Shown here piece after piece: positions 23,644 to 34,298 of a stretch of DNA of 64,000 bases (position 1 is its first letter; every line of letters starts with the position of its first letter). The stretch comes from Tillandsia leiboldiana. Its lineage: Eukaryota > Streptophyta > Magnoliopsida > Poales > Bromeliaceae. The stretch lies in the NCBI GenBank assembly GCA_029204045.2, contig CM055074.1, positions 20,449,164-20,513,163 of the forward strand, written 5' to 3'. A model generated the notes under the pieces. The model saw only the letters and a program-made list of their open reading frames with translations, had not been told where the DNA came from and did not search any database. Both the position numbers and the translations under genes were made by a program.

Positions 23644-23944
23644 GATTAGGTGGTATCAGAGCCTAGGTTGTAGGTCATTGTGGACTTAGAAACCCTAGGC
23701 TTGTGGTTGGACATTAGGATGACTACGTGAGAGTCGTGACTGTTAGCGAGAGTCCTGATTGAGTTTGATACCTCTCCCAAGGTGTGGGATGAGTGATTGG
23801 CATGTTTATTCTCCTAAGCGATTATGTTGGCTGCAGACAACATAATGCTAGGGAATGGATGACATGTCTTAGACTTTCGCTGGATTGGGTCGTGTATTGT
23901 TTGGTACTGTCCTGATGTTTCCATGTGTGTTGTAGGTGGGCACG

Positions 23945-25265
23945 ATGCCTCCCCGACGCGGGGTGCAGACGCGTTCTCAGCCTTTTCCCTCCGATGAGCC
24001 TGGGCAGGAGGAGCCAGCACAGGGTCAGCAGAGTGAGGTGCAGGAGCTTCGGGCTCAGTTGGCCCAGTTGTCTGAGGCGGTGCAGCGCCAGGAGGAGGCT
24101 TCTCAGCGCCAGGAGGAGGCTTCTCGGCGCCAGGAGGAGGCCGTTGGTCGGATGATGCTTCTTTTAGAGCAGAGGACGCAGCCTGTGGTAGCACCCCCTG
24201 TGTGTTCGCCTGTGCCTTCTTCGCCAGCTGTGGCGCCCCCTGTGGTCCCGTCAGCGCCGGCTATTCCTGTCGAGCCGGTTTCTAGCATACCACCGCCTGG
24301 ATCGATGGGACCTTTGACTTTGGCTGAGCAGAGTGCGGTGGTGGATCTGTTGATGAGGTTCCGCCGGTTTGATCCACCCCGTTTTTTCTGGTATGAGTGC
24401 TGAGCCGTGGGAGGCAGAGTCTTGGATCACGGCCATGGAGCGTCATTTTGAGAGTTTGTTCGTTGAGGATCGATTTCGAGTCTTTTTGGCTACACACTAC
24501 TTGGAGGGCAACGCCGAGGCTTGGTGGCGGCGTGTGCGGCCTGCTGGTCCGCCTGGGACGCGGATTCTTCCCTGGGCGGAGTTCCGCAGACTTCTATTAG
24601 GGGCCTTCTTTCCTGAGAGTGTTCGTCAGAGATTGGAGGAGCAGCTGAGAAATCTCCGCCAGGGAGATCGGCCCGTGAATGCATACATAGCCGAATTCAA
24701 TCAGCTGTTGGCTAGTATGCCTCACGTGGCCAGGGACGAGTCTCACCGGATCTACATGTTTGAGCGGGGGCTGCGCCGGGATATTTATCAGCTTGTTCGC
24801 TCCCGCAGATTACAGACTTTGGAGGCATCAATGGAGCAGGCGTTATATGTTGAGTCTGGAGAGGCAGTGATGTCAGAGGTGGCTCTAGCCCCCGTAGTGA
24901 TTCCTGGGGCGAAGTGCCCAGCACCGGGTGATGAGGGTCAGACGAGCGGGCAGGGACCTCCGAGACCTCCACGATCTCATCCTGAGGATCGTGGGTTTCG
25001 TAGGCGCCGGAGATCTGGTGAGCCCCAGCAGCAGCAGCATCAGCGGTATCGGCAGCAGCGGCAGGAGCGGTGTGTCATCTGTGGCGGGCCTCATCCACCG
25101 TCGCAGTGTGATCAGAGACAGGGGCGGTGTTTCCTCTGTGGAGAGTTGGGACATTTCCGCGCAGCTTGCCCCCAGGCCATTTTGTCAGTGCGGCCGATTG
25201 CGACAGCACCCCCCTTGCCCATCCATGCAGCGGGAACCCCTCCGGCACACCAGCGGACAGAGTAG
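23945..25265 (+). pseudogene. gag: gag of C, copy 2 (single frameshift)
   Basis: The same protein as copy 1, better preserved. The frame starts at ATG 23945 (MPPRRGVQTRSQ), runs through a glutamine/glutamate-rich repeated segment (RQEEASQRQEEASRRQEEA, about residues 47-65) likely to form a coiled coil, then a proline-rich linker. It shifts at a T-run near 24381 that has one T more than copy 1. The capsid-type domain and both zinc-knuckle motifs (CVICGGPHPPSQC, CFLCGELGHFRAAC) follow in frame to the stop at 25263-25265. The two copies carry different indels, so the parental gene was probably open. The remnant tail 25266-26197 is as in copy 1. Confidence 0.85.
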
Positions 25266-26197
25266 GCCACGACGTCGGGACAGACGGGACGGCGACCTGC
25301 AGCACCCAGTGGACGGGTTTATGCAGCCCTGTTGGAGGACACCCCGGCAGCGGATCGTGCTGCGGCAGGTATGATTTTATTTCAGTTAGCCGAGTTGAGC
25401 ATTTTGTTACCGCTGCATTCTTCTGCTTTATTAGTTGAGTATCTGCATCGGCGTCCTTGCATGGGTTTGGGTTAGGAATTTCTGCTACATGTTTTAGCGA
25501 TTGGATTCTTCCCTGTACCCTACGAGTAGAGGAGGGTCGCAGTGTATGATCAGTGCAGTTGAGACTTGGGACTTCACTTGCTGTTGTGACGATTCAAGGA
25601 CAGCTCCAGGACTTGGATTGAGCACCCAGGTTGGGCTGATTGATGCGGTGCTGTGCTACGACTGATGATGGAATGAAAGCAGTTATCCTTCTGCGAGTTG
25701 GACTGGAGGAGTTCGTTTTCTCGGATTGTCGGCGTATCCTTCCAACAGCATGGGCTTCAGCGACTGTGGACAGACGCCACCTCGGGAGCAGACGTGATGT
25801 TAGGACTAGTGGTTATGTCCTTAGGAGTCTCGGTTAGTGATAGCTTTCTTTTGTGGCCACAGTAGGAACGACACCAACACTTCTCCCCCTTTTCTCACCT
25901 TGTACTGAAACTTACGAACAGGACGGAAACTTCGAAAGATTGCTCCAGAAATGGAGACAGTGCCCGAACCTGTTCTTGTTTGATTGGGGCGAAGGCACTG
26001 ATTTTTCGAAATTTTCGGACTTTTCGCTAATTTCAGCTGTTTTCTAAATCGAGGGTTGGAGTTGATGACTTTCCTGCTGGTGGAGCCGTATCTTTCTTGT
26101 TAGTTTAGTGTTGCGTTCTTGGTTGTTTTGATTGTTTTGTTTTTTGTTGTGGCGTGTTTTTGTTTCGGGGACGAAACTTCCTTTTAGTGGGGGAGGA
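25266..26197 (+). other. 3' internal region of C, copy 2
   Basis: Collinear with 14970-15903. It contains the degraded protease-like strip (about 25310-25440), non-coding sequence and the terminal tract TAGTGGGGGAGGA before LTR4. No pol domain is present. Confidence 0.75.
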
Positions 26198-29100
26198 TGT
26201 AGGACCCCCGAACCCCATGCAGCATTTTTCCGATGGATCCACTGTTAGAACACCTGTTGTTGGTGTATCTGGCCCATGGTGCATCAATGGGATGCCACAG
26301 ATGGACCCTATAAGGTTTTTTTTAGCTGTGTTGGCTTTCAGCTGGGTTTGCCGAAATTTTGAAAAAGAATTAGGCCAAATAGACGGCGGAAATGGATTCA
26401 GCACGGAAAAATGCTTGGAAATGGCTTTTTGTTTGCCAAATTCTGAGTCCGGATGCCCAAAAACGGACTCCCGGAAAATTTACTGGATTTCTGGTGCATG
26501 GGGGAGCCGTGGACCGGCGGGGGTGCCACGTGGCAGGCCCGGATTGGCCGGCGCATGCGGCCGGGTCCACGGAGCGCAAGGGTTAGGACCGGGGTGCACC
26601 GCGGGGCGCGTGGACCGGGGGCGTGCCACGTGGCAGCGCCTGATTGGGCGGCTCAGGTGCGCTCGGTCCGCGGGAGCGTGCGGGGTGGCGTGGACCGGGG
26701 TGCGCCACGTGGCGGCACCCGGTTGGCGGGCGCATGCGCGCGCGGTCCACGCAGCGCGCGGGGCAGGTGCCGCGGGCAGGTGGCCGTACGCGGGGCAGGC
26801 ACGGGCGACGTGGGCGTGCCACGTGGCGCCCGCTGATTCGCGGGCGCCACCTACCGCGTTGACGCGGGCAGGGACACGTGGCGCTCCCCGTGGCGGCTTG
26901 CACGGCTGCGGCGTGTTCGGGGGACACGTGGCGGGCGCCGGCGCGGGTCGGACCAAGCAAGCGTCCGGCTGGATCCCGTGTGCGGGCTGGGCCGGGCCGG
27001 GCCGCACTGTGCGCGCCCGAAACCGGCCGGGCCGGGCTGCACTGTAGCCGCCCGAATTCGGGCTGGGCCGCACTGTAGCCGCCCGAATCTGGGCTGGGCT
27101 GCACTGTAGCCGCCCGAATCTTGGGACAATTTCGGTATTTCACCAATTGTTTTTTTGGGGCCTTTAAATAGCAGCCCGAGCCTCTTTCTTCTCCCCTTTT
27201 CTCCTCTTTTCGAGCCTCCTCTGCCCGAGCAACCTTAAGAAGATTTCTTCATCTTCAAGCTCTGGATCCACCTGCAAAGTTTTGGGATTTTATGGGCACG
27301 CATCCCGAGGTTCTCTATTTTACGGCGCGGTGCGACGTGGTGGTTCCTGTGTTCTTCTTCGGCGCAGCAGCAGTGTTTTAGCTCCCCTGGTCTACTCCGA
27401 TGATCTTTTCGAGCGATTTCTTCGCTACTGGATTCGTAACAGGTGAGGCTACGATTTTGGGTTTCTCGCACATTTTCAGATTTTGCGTTTTTCTAGGAGT
27501 TTTCTCGTGCTCACTGGGACCCTTCTTGCTGTGAGATTTTGGTGAGGGCAGCACCTTCTCTTGAGGAGATCTTCGCGCACGAGTCTCAGATCAAGACGTG
27601 CTTATAGACGTTTTTCATCTACTCGACGCGAGGATCATCGTGGATTTTTCTTGGAATTTTTGGAGACCTCCCCGAAGGTATACACTTTTCCTTTTATCTG
27701 TACAAGAGGTTACAGTTGAATGGTTTTGGGATTGTGCGCACCGATACTGTAGAATTTGTAACTTGGCCTACGGTGCTCGGAATTGGACGTGCAGGTACCC
27801 ATTTCGAAGCTATCAACGCGAGGATCGCTGTGGTATTTTTATCAGAATTTTTGGAGTTCGTTTTACCGGTGAAAATTTCGCAGTAAGTGGACTGTTCCCA
27901 GCAGATTTGTAAAACCTGGATTTTAATGGATTTAAAGTGTAACTGTAGCCTTATGTTGTACCCAGGAGGGATTGTGGACTGTGCTGGACCTGTTGGACCT
28001 AGAGTGGTTATTTTCCTGGTTTTCTCAGCTGTACGACTCCGGACAGTTAGCGTCTTCAGGTGGGTGGCTTGCTTTCAAGATCTATGGACTGTACTCTAAT
28101 TCTATTGATATAGAATCATGCATGATAGTAATTGGACTTGGGTAGCATGCTAGAGCGTAGGAATTGTTGATCCTTGTTTTATCTGTCGATCTTGTGATCT
28201 CTTGCTTCCTACTATCATGTTAAATATTTGTTATATTGGAACCTGACCTAGCACCCCCGTCATATGTTGCATGTGTAACCAGACCAGTAGAAAACCCTCA
28301 CTTGGGCTAGGGTTATTTATGTTTAGACATCCACACTTTATGTCGCATTCCTGGACTTAGTGTTATCCTCGCCCGGGTAGTGGGCCGAGCGGTCGGGACT
28401 TCTCTATAGTGTGGGATGCATTGCACTCGTGCTTGGGAGCAGAGTGGAGTCTGGTAGATGTAGTGGTTCGCTTGTCTGTATCGGGAACCGTTTGGGGTAA
28501 ACGGTGGACCCGAGAGATCTTGTTTTCCCCTGTTTGGGTCGTCGCCACTGTGTTAGTGGCAGTAGTTTACTAGTGTTAGCCGGACCTAGAACCCAGAACC
28601 CTTTTCGACATATACATGATTTTAGTCTACCAATGTTTTCTTCCAAACATCGAAGGGCCGCTGGAGTCTGTTCTTGTTTGATTGGACAAAGGCATCAGCC
28701 CTTCGGGGTTTGGGTAAAACACTTGTTTTCTAACTGTTTTTCTAAAAAGAACTAAAATCATTAAATATGGATTTCTTCCAGATCAAATTAGTTTTCAATA
28801 ACAAATGTCACCTTTTCCCGTAAATCTCCCCACTCGAAAGGATTCGAGTGGTCTGGGTTCTAGGGGTCGTTCCTCTGTCGGGACGAAAGCCACGGGGGCC
28901 GAGCCTGGAACCTGTTCTTGTTTGATAGGGTTGTAGGGGTAGGTCTCCCGGGACTTTCGGGCCCTGTTGGTGTCTTCTGCGAGTGGTACTGTGATTATTG
29001 CTTTCCCGAACTATAAGGGATCGGGAACTTCGATAGTCGGAGCCTAGAGTCTGTTCTTGTTTGATAGGGTTCTTAGCGCCGGTCTATCGGGTTTCCGAAC

Positions 29101-30106
29101 CCTTATGGTGTCGGTCTTTCTGGAGAGTTTAGTGTTCTGTTGTGGGAGCCGTCTGGTGGACGGTGGCCCCAGCTATGTGACTTCCAGCTTGTGGTTGAGA
29201 GTTGGTGTTGTTGGTCGATCTTGTTGATCGTGGTTTGGACTATAGCCTGCATGAGCCATATTTGAGCTCGACAGAGATACGCGGATACTTTCCTCGGTGG
29301 GGTCGCTCCCCTCGAGAGCCACTCCGGAGTTGGGCCTGTTACTTGCTATCGCGACTTGTCGACGCCGTCCCTCTGACTGGCCCAGTTGGCGGCAGTCACG
29401 GACACCCTACGGTAGACCCGTCCTGTTGAGGATATGCGGCAGTAGGTGGGCGCAGGTTTGACTGGACCCTTTGAGGCAGTCAGTTTAGATTTGGTGAGTT
29501 TACTGTGTGTGTTAGTAGATGCATCATGTTTCATCTGTTCCTTTTCTTGAGCATCTAGATAGAGGCATAGTAGCTGTTGAGTTACTTTTCCAGCCTTTCA
29601 TTTCAGTTTTATATTGTTACTTTATGCCTCTAGTAGACTTAGTGGGCAGACCGTCGGGCTTGTTGGCGGCACCCACTGAGAACTACTTGGGACGTAGTTC
29701 TCACACCCGTCGTGGTGTATTTTCCCACAGGGACTTCTACTCCGGTTCCTGCTGCTCCTGTTGCCGCTTCTTCTGATCGAGGTAAGGGAGTCGCGAGATA
29801 GTTCCCCACCAGTCGTCGTCCAGAGAGTAGATGTACCCTTATTACTTTTGAGAGTTCCTGTTGAGAGAACTTTGTAGTGAGGTATAGAGTTGTATTTATT
29901 TTCTTCTGCTCGAGTGACTTTTGTACTTTTGGTGAGGACTTGTGTTGTATATAGTTTTTATTTCTAGCAGTTTTACTTTCAGCTCTGATATCTGCATAGT
30001 ATAGATGCTCTTTTGCTGGTGATTCGCTTCGTCTATACGGGCTTCCCGTATGGGCGGCGGATCTGTTGGCGAGCCCGGGTCGCAGTTTCGACGCCGGGGC
30101 GTGACA
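26198..30106 (+). repeat. LTR4 of C
   Basis: Complete LTR of 3909 bp followed by TSD CGGCC. In the GC-rich U3 it mostly shares variants with LTR2, elsewhere with LTR1. It keeps the G-box cluster and the TATA-like word (27163-27171). Confidence 0.95.
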
Positions 30107-30111
30107 CGGCC

Positions 30112-31842
30112 ACAACGAATCAAGACAACCCAAAATTCAGCGATTTTGGATTCGGAAAGGTGATATCTTTCCTTGTCTTAAGTTCTAAATAGCTTATGAC
30201 TGTATGTAATGCTTTGATTAGTTTTCCTTTCATATTTTTCTTAATCTTTGCATTACATATTTTTCAATGCTCTTCGTTTTTATACTTTGTTTTTGAACAA
30301 AAGGGTTTTTAATGAACAAGTGCATTGAATGAAAAGGGCTTTCACTTTCAATCACTCCAATTTAATTTTATATGGATTATCAACTTTACTCCATAATCAT
30401 AATCTTGAAGATACTTCATTATAGGAGTTTTTGATATTATAAGCATCAAATTTTAGAAATCATGTGTGATCTTTAGATGCTTAATCTATCTCGGTTGTGT
30501 GAGTTCATTGTGATAAACGTGAGACAACCGATAGACTAAAATTTGGGATTTAATTCTTTCACGTAAGAGATTGCATTCTTACAAGGGTATTGAAATGATT
30601 TGCAAAAGATGTGGAAAGAGTTACATCCGAAAGGAGTGTGAAAACTACCACCACATGCTGGAAAGAGCTGCCACCCCGGTCGTCCGGTTTGTGTGTGAAG
30701 CTACCACATGTTATGGATGCTTGATAGTATTTTATGAGAAAATCTTTAGTTGAAGCATTTGGAGATTTATATGCAAAACTCTTATATTTTGAACAATCTC
30801 CTGGTTGGTATAAGGTGGGATAGTTGAAAGATGCTCAAAGAGCCACCCTTAGGTATTTTAGTGATTATCTCAATTTGAAAGGGTAGAATTCAAGATTGAT
30901 GTCGTTTGGAAATCTCCGTATGTCATCTTTGTAAATCCGTTACATCTTGATAGACTTTGGATCTCAAGATTATTTTTGATGACTTGTGTTTGATGAATAT
31001 AACATGAAAAACGGTTTATAATGTTTTACCTTTATTTTTCATGATTTTGGAGTAAATCTTTTTAATTTTGTGAAATTAATTGGATTGAATGACATCTGTG
31101 TGAATTCACTGTTTAAAGCACTTAAATTGATTTCTTGATGGAATACAAATCGGTATTTGAAAAGATTCTAAAATCTGGATTTGTTTCAAGAAATTATTTG
31201 ATTTTTGCTTTCTGGTACAGGTACGGAATCTGCATTTTTGTTATATACCAGAACTGAGCTTTTATCTCTCTTTCTCTATGAACTAATATTGTTAGTGATT
31301 TCCTTTTGTCTAGTATGTTCACTGTTTGACAATTTGTGACAAAAAGGGGGAGAAGAGAAATGACGGAGATGAGATCATCAAGAGAGGACAAACGAATCGA
31401 AAATTGAAAAATGGGGGAGAACGAAAAATGAGGGGGAGAACGGAAAATGATGATCGTACCACAAAGGGGGAGAACATAGATGCTCAAGAACATGGAGAAC
31501 ATGTTAGAGATGCTCAAGATAGGGGGAGACAAAGAAAAAACAAAAGAACCAAAAGGAAGACGGATCAAATGTAGGATTCTAATTTCTAACGACTAACGTT
31601 TGATTTTGTTTGGAGTTTTTGTTTTGCAGGAATTACATCACTTTAAGACTCCAAGTCCTAAGTCATAGAGTATGTTCTAGGACTGTTTGGTTCAAATGTA
31701 ATTTTGTATTTATTGGATCTTTCACGCAAAGAAAATCAATGTTTTGGTGATGACATTGAGTTTCGATTTTTTGGTTTAAGATGAGTGTTTTGAGCTTTTA
31801 TGTATTTTTGGGTTTTGTCACGAAATTGTCAAAGGGGGAGAT
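30112..31842 (+). other. 3' internal region of B, non-coding
   Basis: This AT-rich sequence continues B after the C insertion. A short tail of the gag frame ends here. No integrase, reverse transcriptase or RNase H motif is present; a 60-residue frame at 30571-30753 with a few cysteines has no recognisable family. It ends in the repeated purine tracts listed separately. Confidence 0.75.
31341..31842 (+). other. Multiplied polypurine tracts of B
   Basis: AGGGGGAGA-type tracts occur at about 31344, 31412, 31431, 31464 and 31521, and a final AAAGGGGGAGAT (31831-31842) touches the 3' LTR. A multiplied polypurine tract upstream of the 3' LTR is a known hallmark of Sireviruses. The last copy is positioned to prime plus-strand synthesis. 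Confidence 0.88.
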
Positions 31843-33191
31843 TGTTACGGCATTTTTGGTGTTGGCATATTTCGTGAGTCAAGTCAGTGGGTTGAGTCGG
31901 AGTCTTGAAGTGATCAAATTGTCAATCAGCAATCGAAGACTTAGAGAAGATTCAACAAGAGCTCAAGTTGACACTTAGTGTTTTGAGTCTTGAAGATTGA
32001 AGGTGAAGAATTGTGGATCTTATAGATCAATCTCAAGGAAAATGGATTCGGATTGCTTAGGTACGTTTAACTAAATAATTTTGGTGATCCGAATACATTT
32101 GAGTAGTTTAGAAACACTTGGATAAGTTTTCATTGCATACAAATCAAAAACTGGACAAATTGGATGTTCAGAATTCTGATCAGGATCAGAATTCCGATCA
32201 GGATCAGAATTCCGATCAGGATCAGAATTCCGATCAGGATCAGAATTCCGATCCGGATCAGAATTCCGATCCGGATCCCGAACCTTGTTTTTTCAGGAAT
32301 TGCTGAAAAAAAGACGACGATCAGGATCGCCATAAATCTGATCCGGATCGTCGTGCGGGAAAATTTCTGTTAAGGCAGTTTTTGATGCTTATCTCTTTCC
32401 AAAGGTTTCTAAACTATAAATAGACATTTAGGGTTTCTCAAGAACGTGGGTTCTCTACCGATTAATTTATAAAACACTTGAGAGCAACCCTAGAGGCTAG
32501 GTTTTCATTGTTCTTCTTAATAGCCTCTTTTAGGTCAATTCGACGGTTCTTCCAAGATCTATCTTTTGTCGAATTGATCTAATCTTTGCTTAGAGATTTT
32601 TCCCATGGATCTTCATTGATAATCTAAGCAAAGGATCACCATCGAAGTCAATATTCTTATCGACTGAGTTTGCGTCGTGGATTCGACGTGGCATCGTGGA
32701 TTCGGTGTGCTAAAGGCGTTTCGTGGATTCGAAACGTGTGCTCGTGGATTCGAGTGGCGTTCGTGGATTCGAACGTGTGCAGTGGGCGTGCAAAATCGGT
32801 GGAGCGCGAGGTCCAAGAAATTGAAGGAGGGGTTAAATCCGTGGAGACGGTAATCACCTTGTTATTCTTCTTTTCTTAGGGATTGTTATTGCGCGGATAT
32901 CCAACCGGTCAGCGCAAGGTCCGAAGAAGCTGAAGGAGGGGTTTGAGTCCGTGGAGTCGGTAATCACCTTGTTATTCTTCTATTCTTAGTGGATTGTTAT
33001 TGCGTGTTGGTCCCGTGGTTTTTCTCCTGGATTGGAGTTTCCACGTAAATCTCGGTGTGTTGTTTTTATTTTCCGCATTGGTTTTTATTTTGCACTGAGA
33101 TTTGGTTTTATAAGTATTACACCTATTCACCCCCCCTCTAGTTGTTTGATAGTACCTATTTAGATCCTTGTGGATCCTATAAAAACCTACA
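31843..33191 (+). repeat. 3' LTR of B
   Basis: 1349 bp, collinear with the 5' LTR; the two differences I see are near 32050 (TTCGGATT against TTCTGATT) and 32137 (GCATAC against GCTTAC). It keeps the 18-bp array (32169-32276) and TATA box (32415-32423). Confidence 0.95.
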
Positions 33192-34077
33192 CGTGTATGG
33201 GGTGGGGACCTCTTCACGACAGCTAAGGGCGTCGCACTAGCACCGTGAAGAGGTTAAAAGCATCAAAGGGGTATTGTGACTGTGCACGAGGGGAGACTTC
33301 CGTCTCTCCGACAGGTACTCTGGGGTTGGGGCCCAGCTTATTTTTGTAACAGGGTTTTAGCGAAAGGTTCCGGTATAATCGGTTTGTTTTTAATTCAACG
33401 TTAATTGTTAAGACATCTACTTTATTTGTCACTGACTTTACCCACTCCGTGACAGGTTTGACTAGGGACATTAGTCGGGACGGTGGTGAGACTGCGTCGA
33501 GAGGACCGTAGACGTTGGAGGCTTTCTACTCGTGGTTCCTTGGAATTATCTCAACTCTTTCTTAACTACTCTTAGTTTAATTTGCATCTGTGGATCATAT
33601 TAGTTATAGTTAGCACTGTGGATTGGATGTACTATTACGGTTTAGACATACTTTCGTGATTTCGGGCGCGGCATGTTTTTATCATCATAAAAATGATTGC
33701 GAAAACGTTTTCAAAAGCAGAGTGCCGTGTGGGCACAGATTTTGTAAACCTCTGGATTTATCCTTTCTAAACGATGTCGCCGCCCTCTTGTTTGGATGTG
33801 TAACTGTTTTAAAAATTGGGTGTCGGGTGGACACCGTTTGCAAAACCGTAGGTAATTACTTCTTCTGCTCTATGTATGATGACGACTGTATGGTTGATGG
33901 TTGATATTGTAAATGGGACGCCGTGCATGTACAAAGGAGACTCTGTCCGATTGCAGAGTGAATTTGTATATGTGGCGGTCTGTCATGCACCGGGGGCTAG
34001 GTTGATCTTCACGTGTGAAGAAAAAAAAATATAATACACGTTTTTCCGCTTATACTAAGACCTCCCGGGGCGTGACA
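33192..34077 (+). repeat. 5' LTR of A, second part
   Basis: It resumes at the second copy of CGTGT and is collinear with 45013-45902. It ends CCTCCCGGGGCGTGACA. A 93-residue frame at 33623-33904 recurs in the solo LTR but has no known motif. Confidence 0.92.
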
Positions 34078-34084
34078 GATTATA

Positions 34085-34097
34085 TGGTATTAGAGAA
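34085..34097 (+). other. Primer-binding site of A
   Basis: TGGTATTAGAGAA, 7 bp after the LTR end. It is an imperfect match to the initiator-Met tRNA site TGGTATCAGAGC, with two differences. Confidence 0.7.
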
Positions 34098-34298
34098 AAA
34101 CAACCATGACCACAGTAGTCGGAGATCCACATCCACAGTATATGATGCCACAAGCAAATTGGGACACGAGATAACCAAGGTATAGGTGCGGTAGTACGTG
34201 AGAGTACGGGGAAACGGGGTTTAAAATAAGTGCGTTGTAAGTCCAGGTGCTAGGGTGATAATGTAGGGTTAACGCGGTTTCTTTGATTTCAGCAGACG

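Larger units (their letters stand above)
9434..30106 (+). mobile_element. Gag-only gypsy element C, present twice head to tail around an assembly gap
   Basis: The insertion is bounded by TSD CGGCC (9429-9433 and 30107-30111) inside B. It contains LTR1 (9434-13343), internal 1 (13344-15903), LTR2 (15904-19707), 100 N, LTR3 (19808-23643), internal 2 (23644-26197) and LTR4 (26198-30106). Full LTRs are about 3.91 kb, TGTAGGACCCCCG to GGGGCGTGACA. The internal regions of 2.55-2.56 kb hold a primer site, gag and a degraded protease remnant but no reverse transcriptase or integrase, like plant TR-GAG elements. Whether this is a true tandem pair or one element represented by two overlapping contigs or haplotypes is open (see findings). 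One unit alone would be about 10.4 kb. Confidence 0.88.
6166..33191 (+). mobile_element. Sirevirus-like Ty1/copia element B, gag-only, split by C
   Basis: Two LTRs of exactly 1349 bp (6166-7514 and 31843-33191) begin TGTTACGG and end CCTACA; I see only about two substitutions between them. The TSD CGTGT is at 6161-6165 and 33192-33196, and the empty site is preserved in the solo LTR near 45017. A primer site follows the 5' LTR and a multiplied purine tract precedes the 3' LTR. Without C the element is about 6.35 kb. It carries a gag with two zinc knuckles and a coiled coil but no protease, integrase or reverse transcriptase, so it is non-autonomous. Near-identical LTRs indicate recent insertion. 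Confidence 0.93.

Noticed and set aside
30571..30753. 60-codon frame with ICKRCGKSY in the 3' region of B, considered as a zinc-binding gene
   Set aside because: It lies in a region with no other coding signal, has only one clear CxxC pair and no recognisable family.
31194..31574. Frames on both strands at the purine tracts of B
   Set aside because: They are readings of the repeated AGGGGGAGA region; the element structure explains the sequence.
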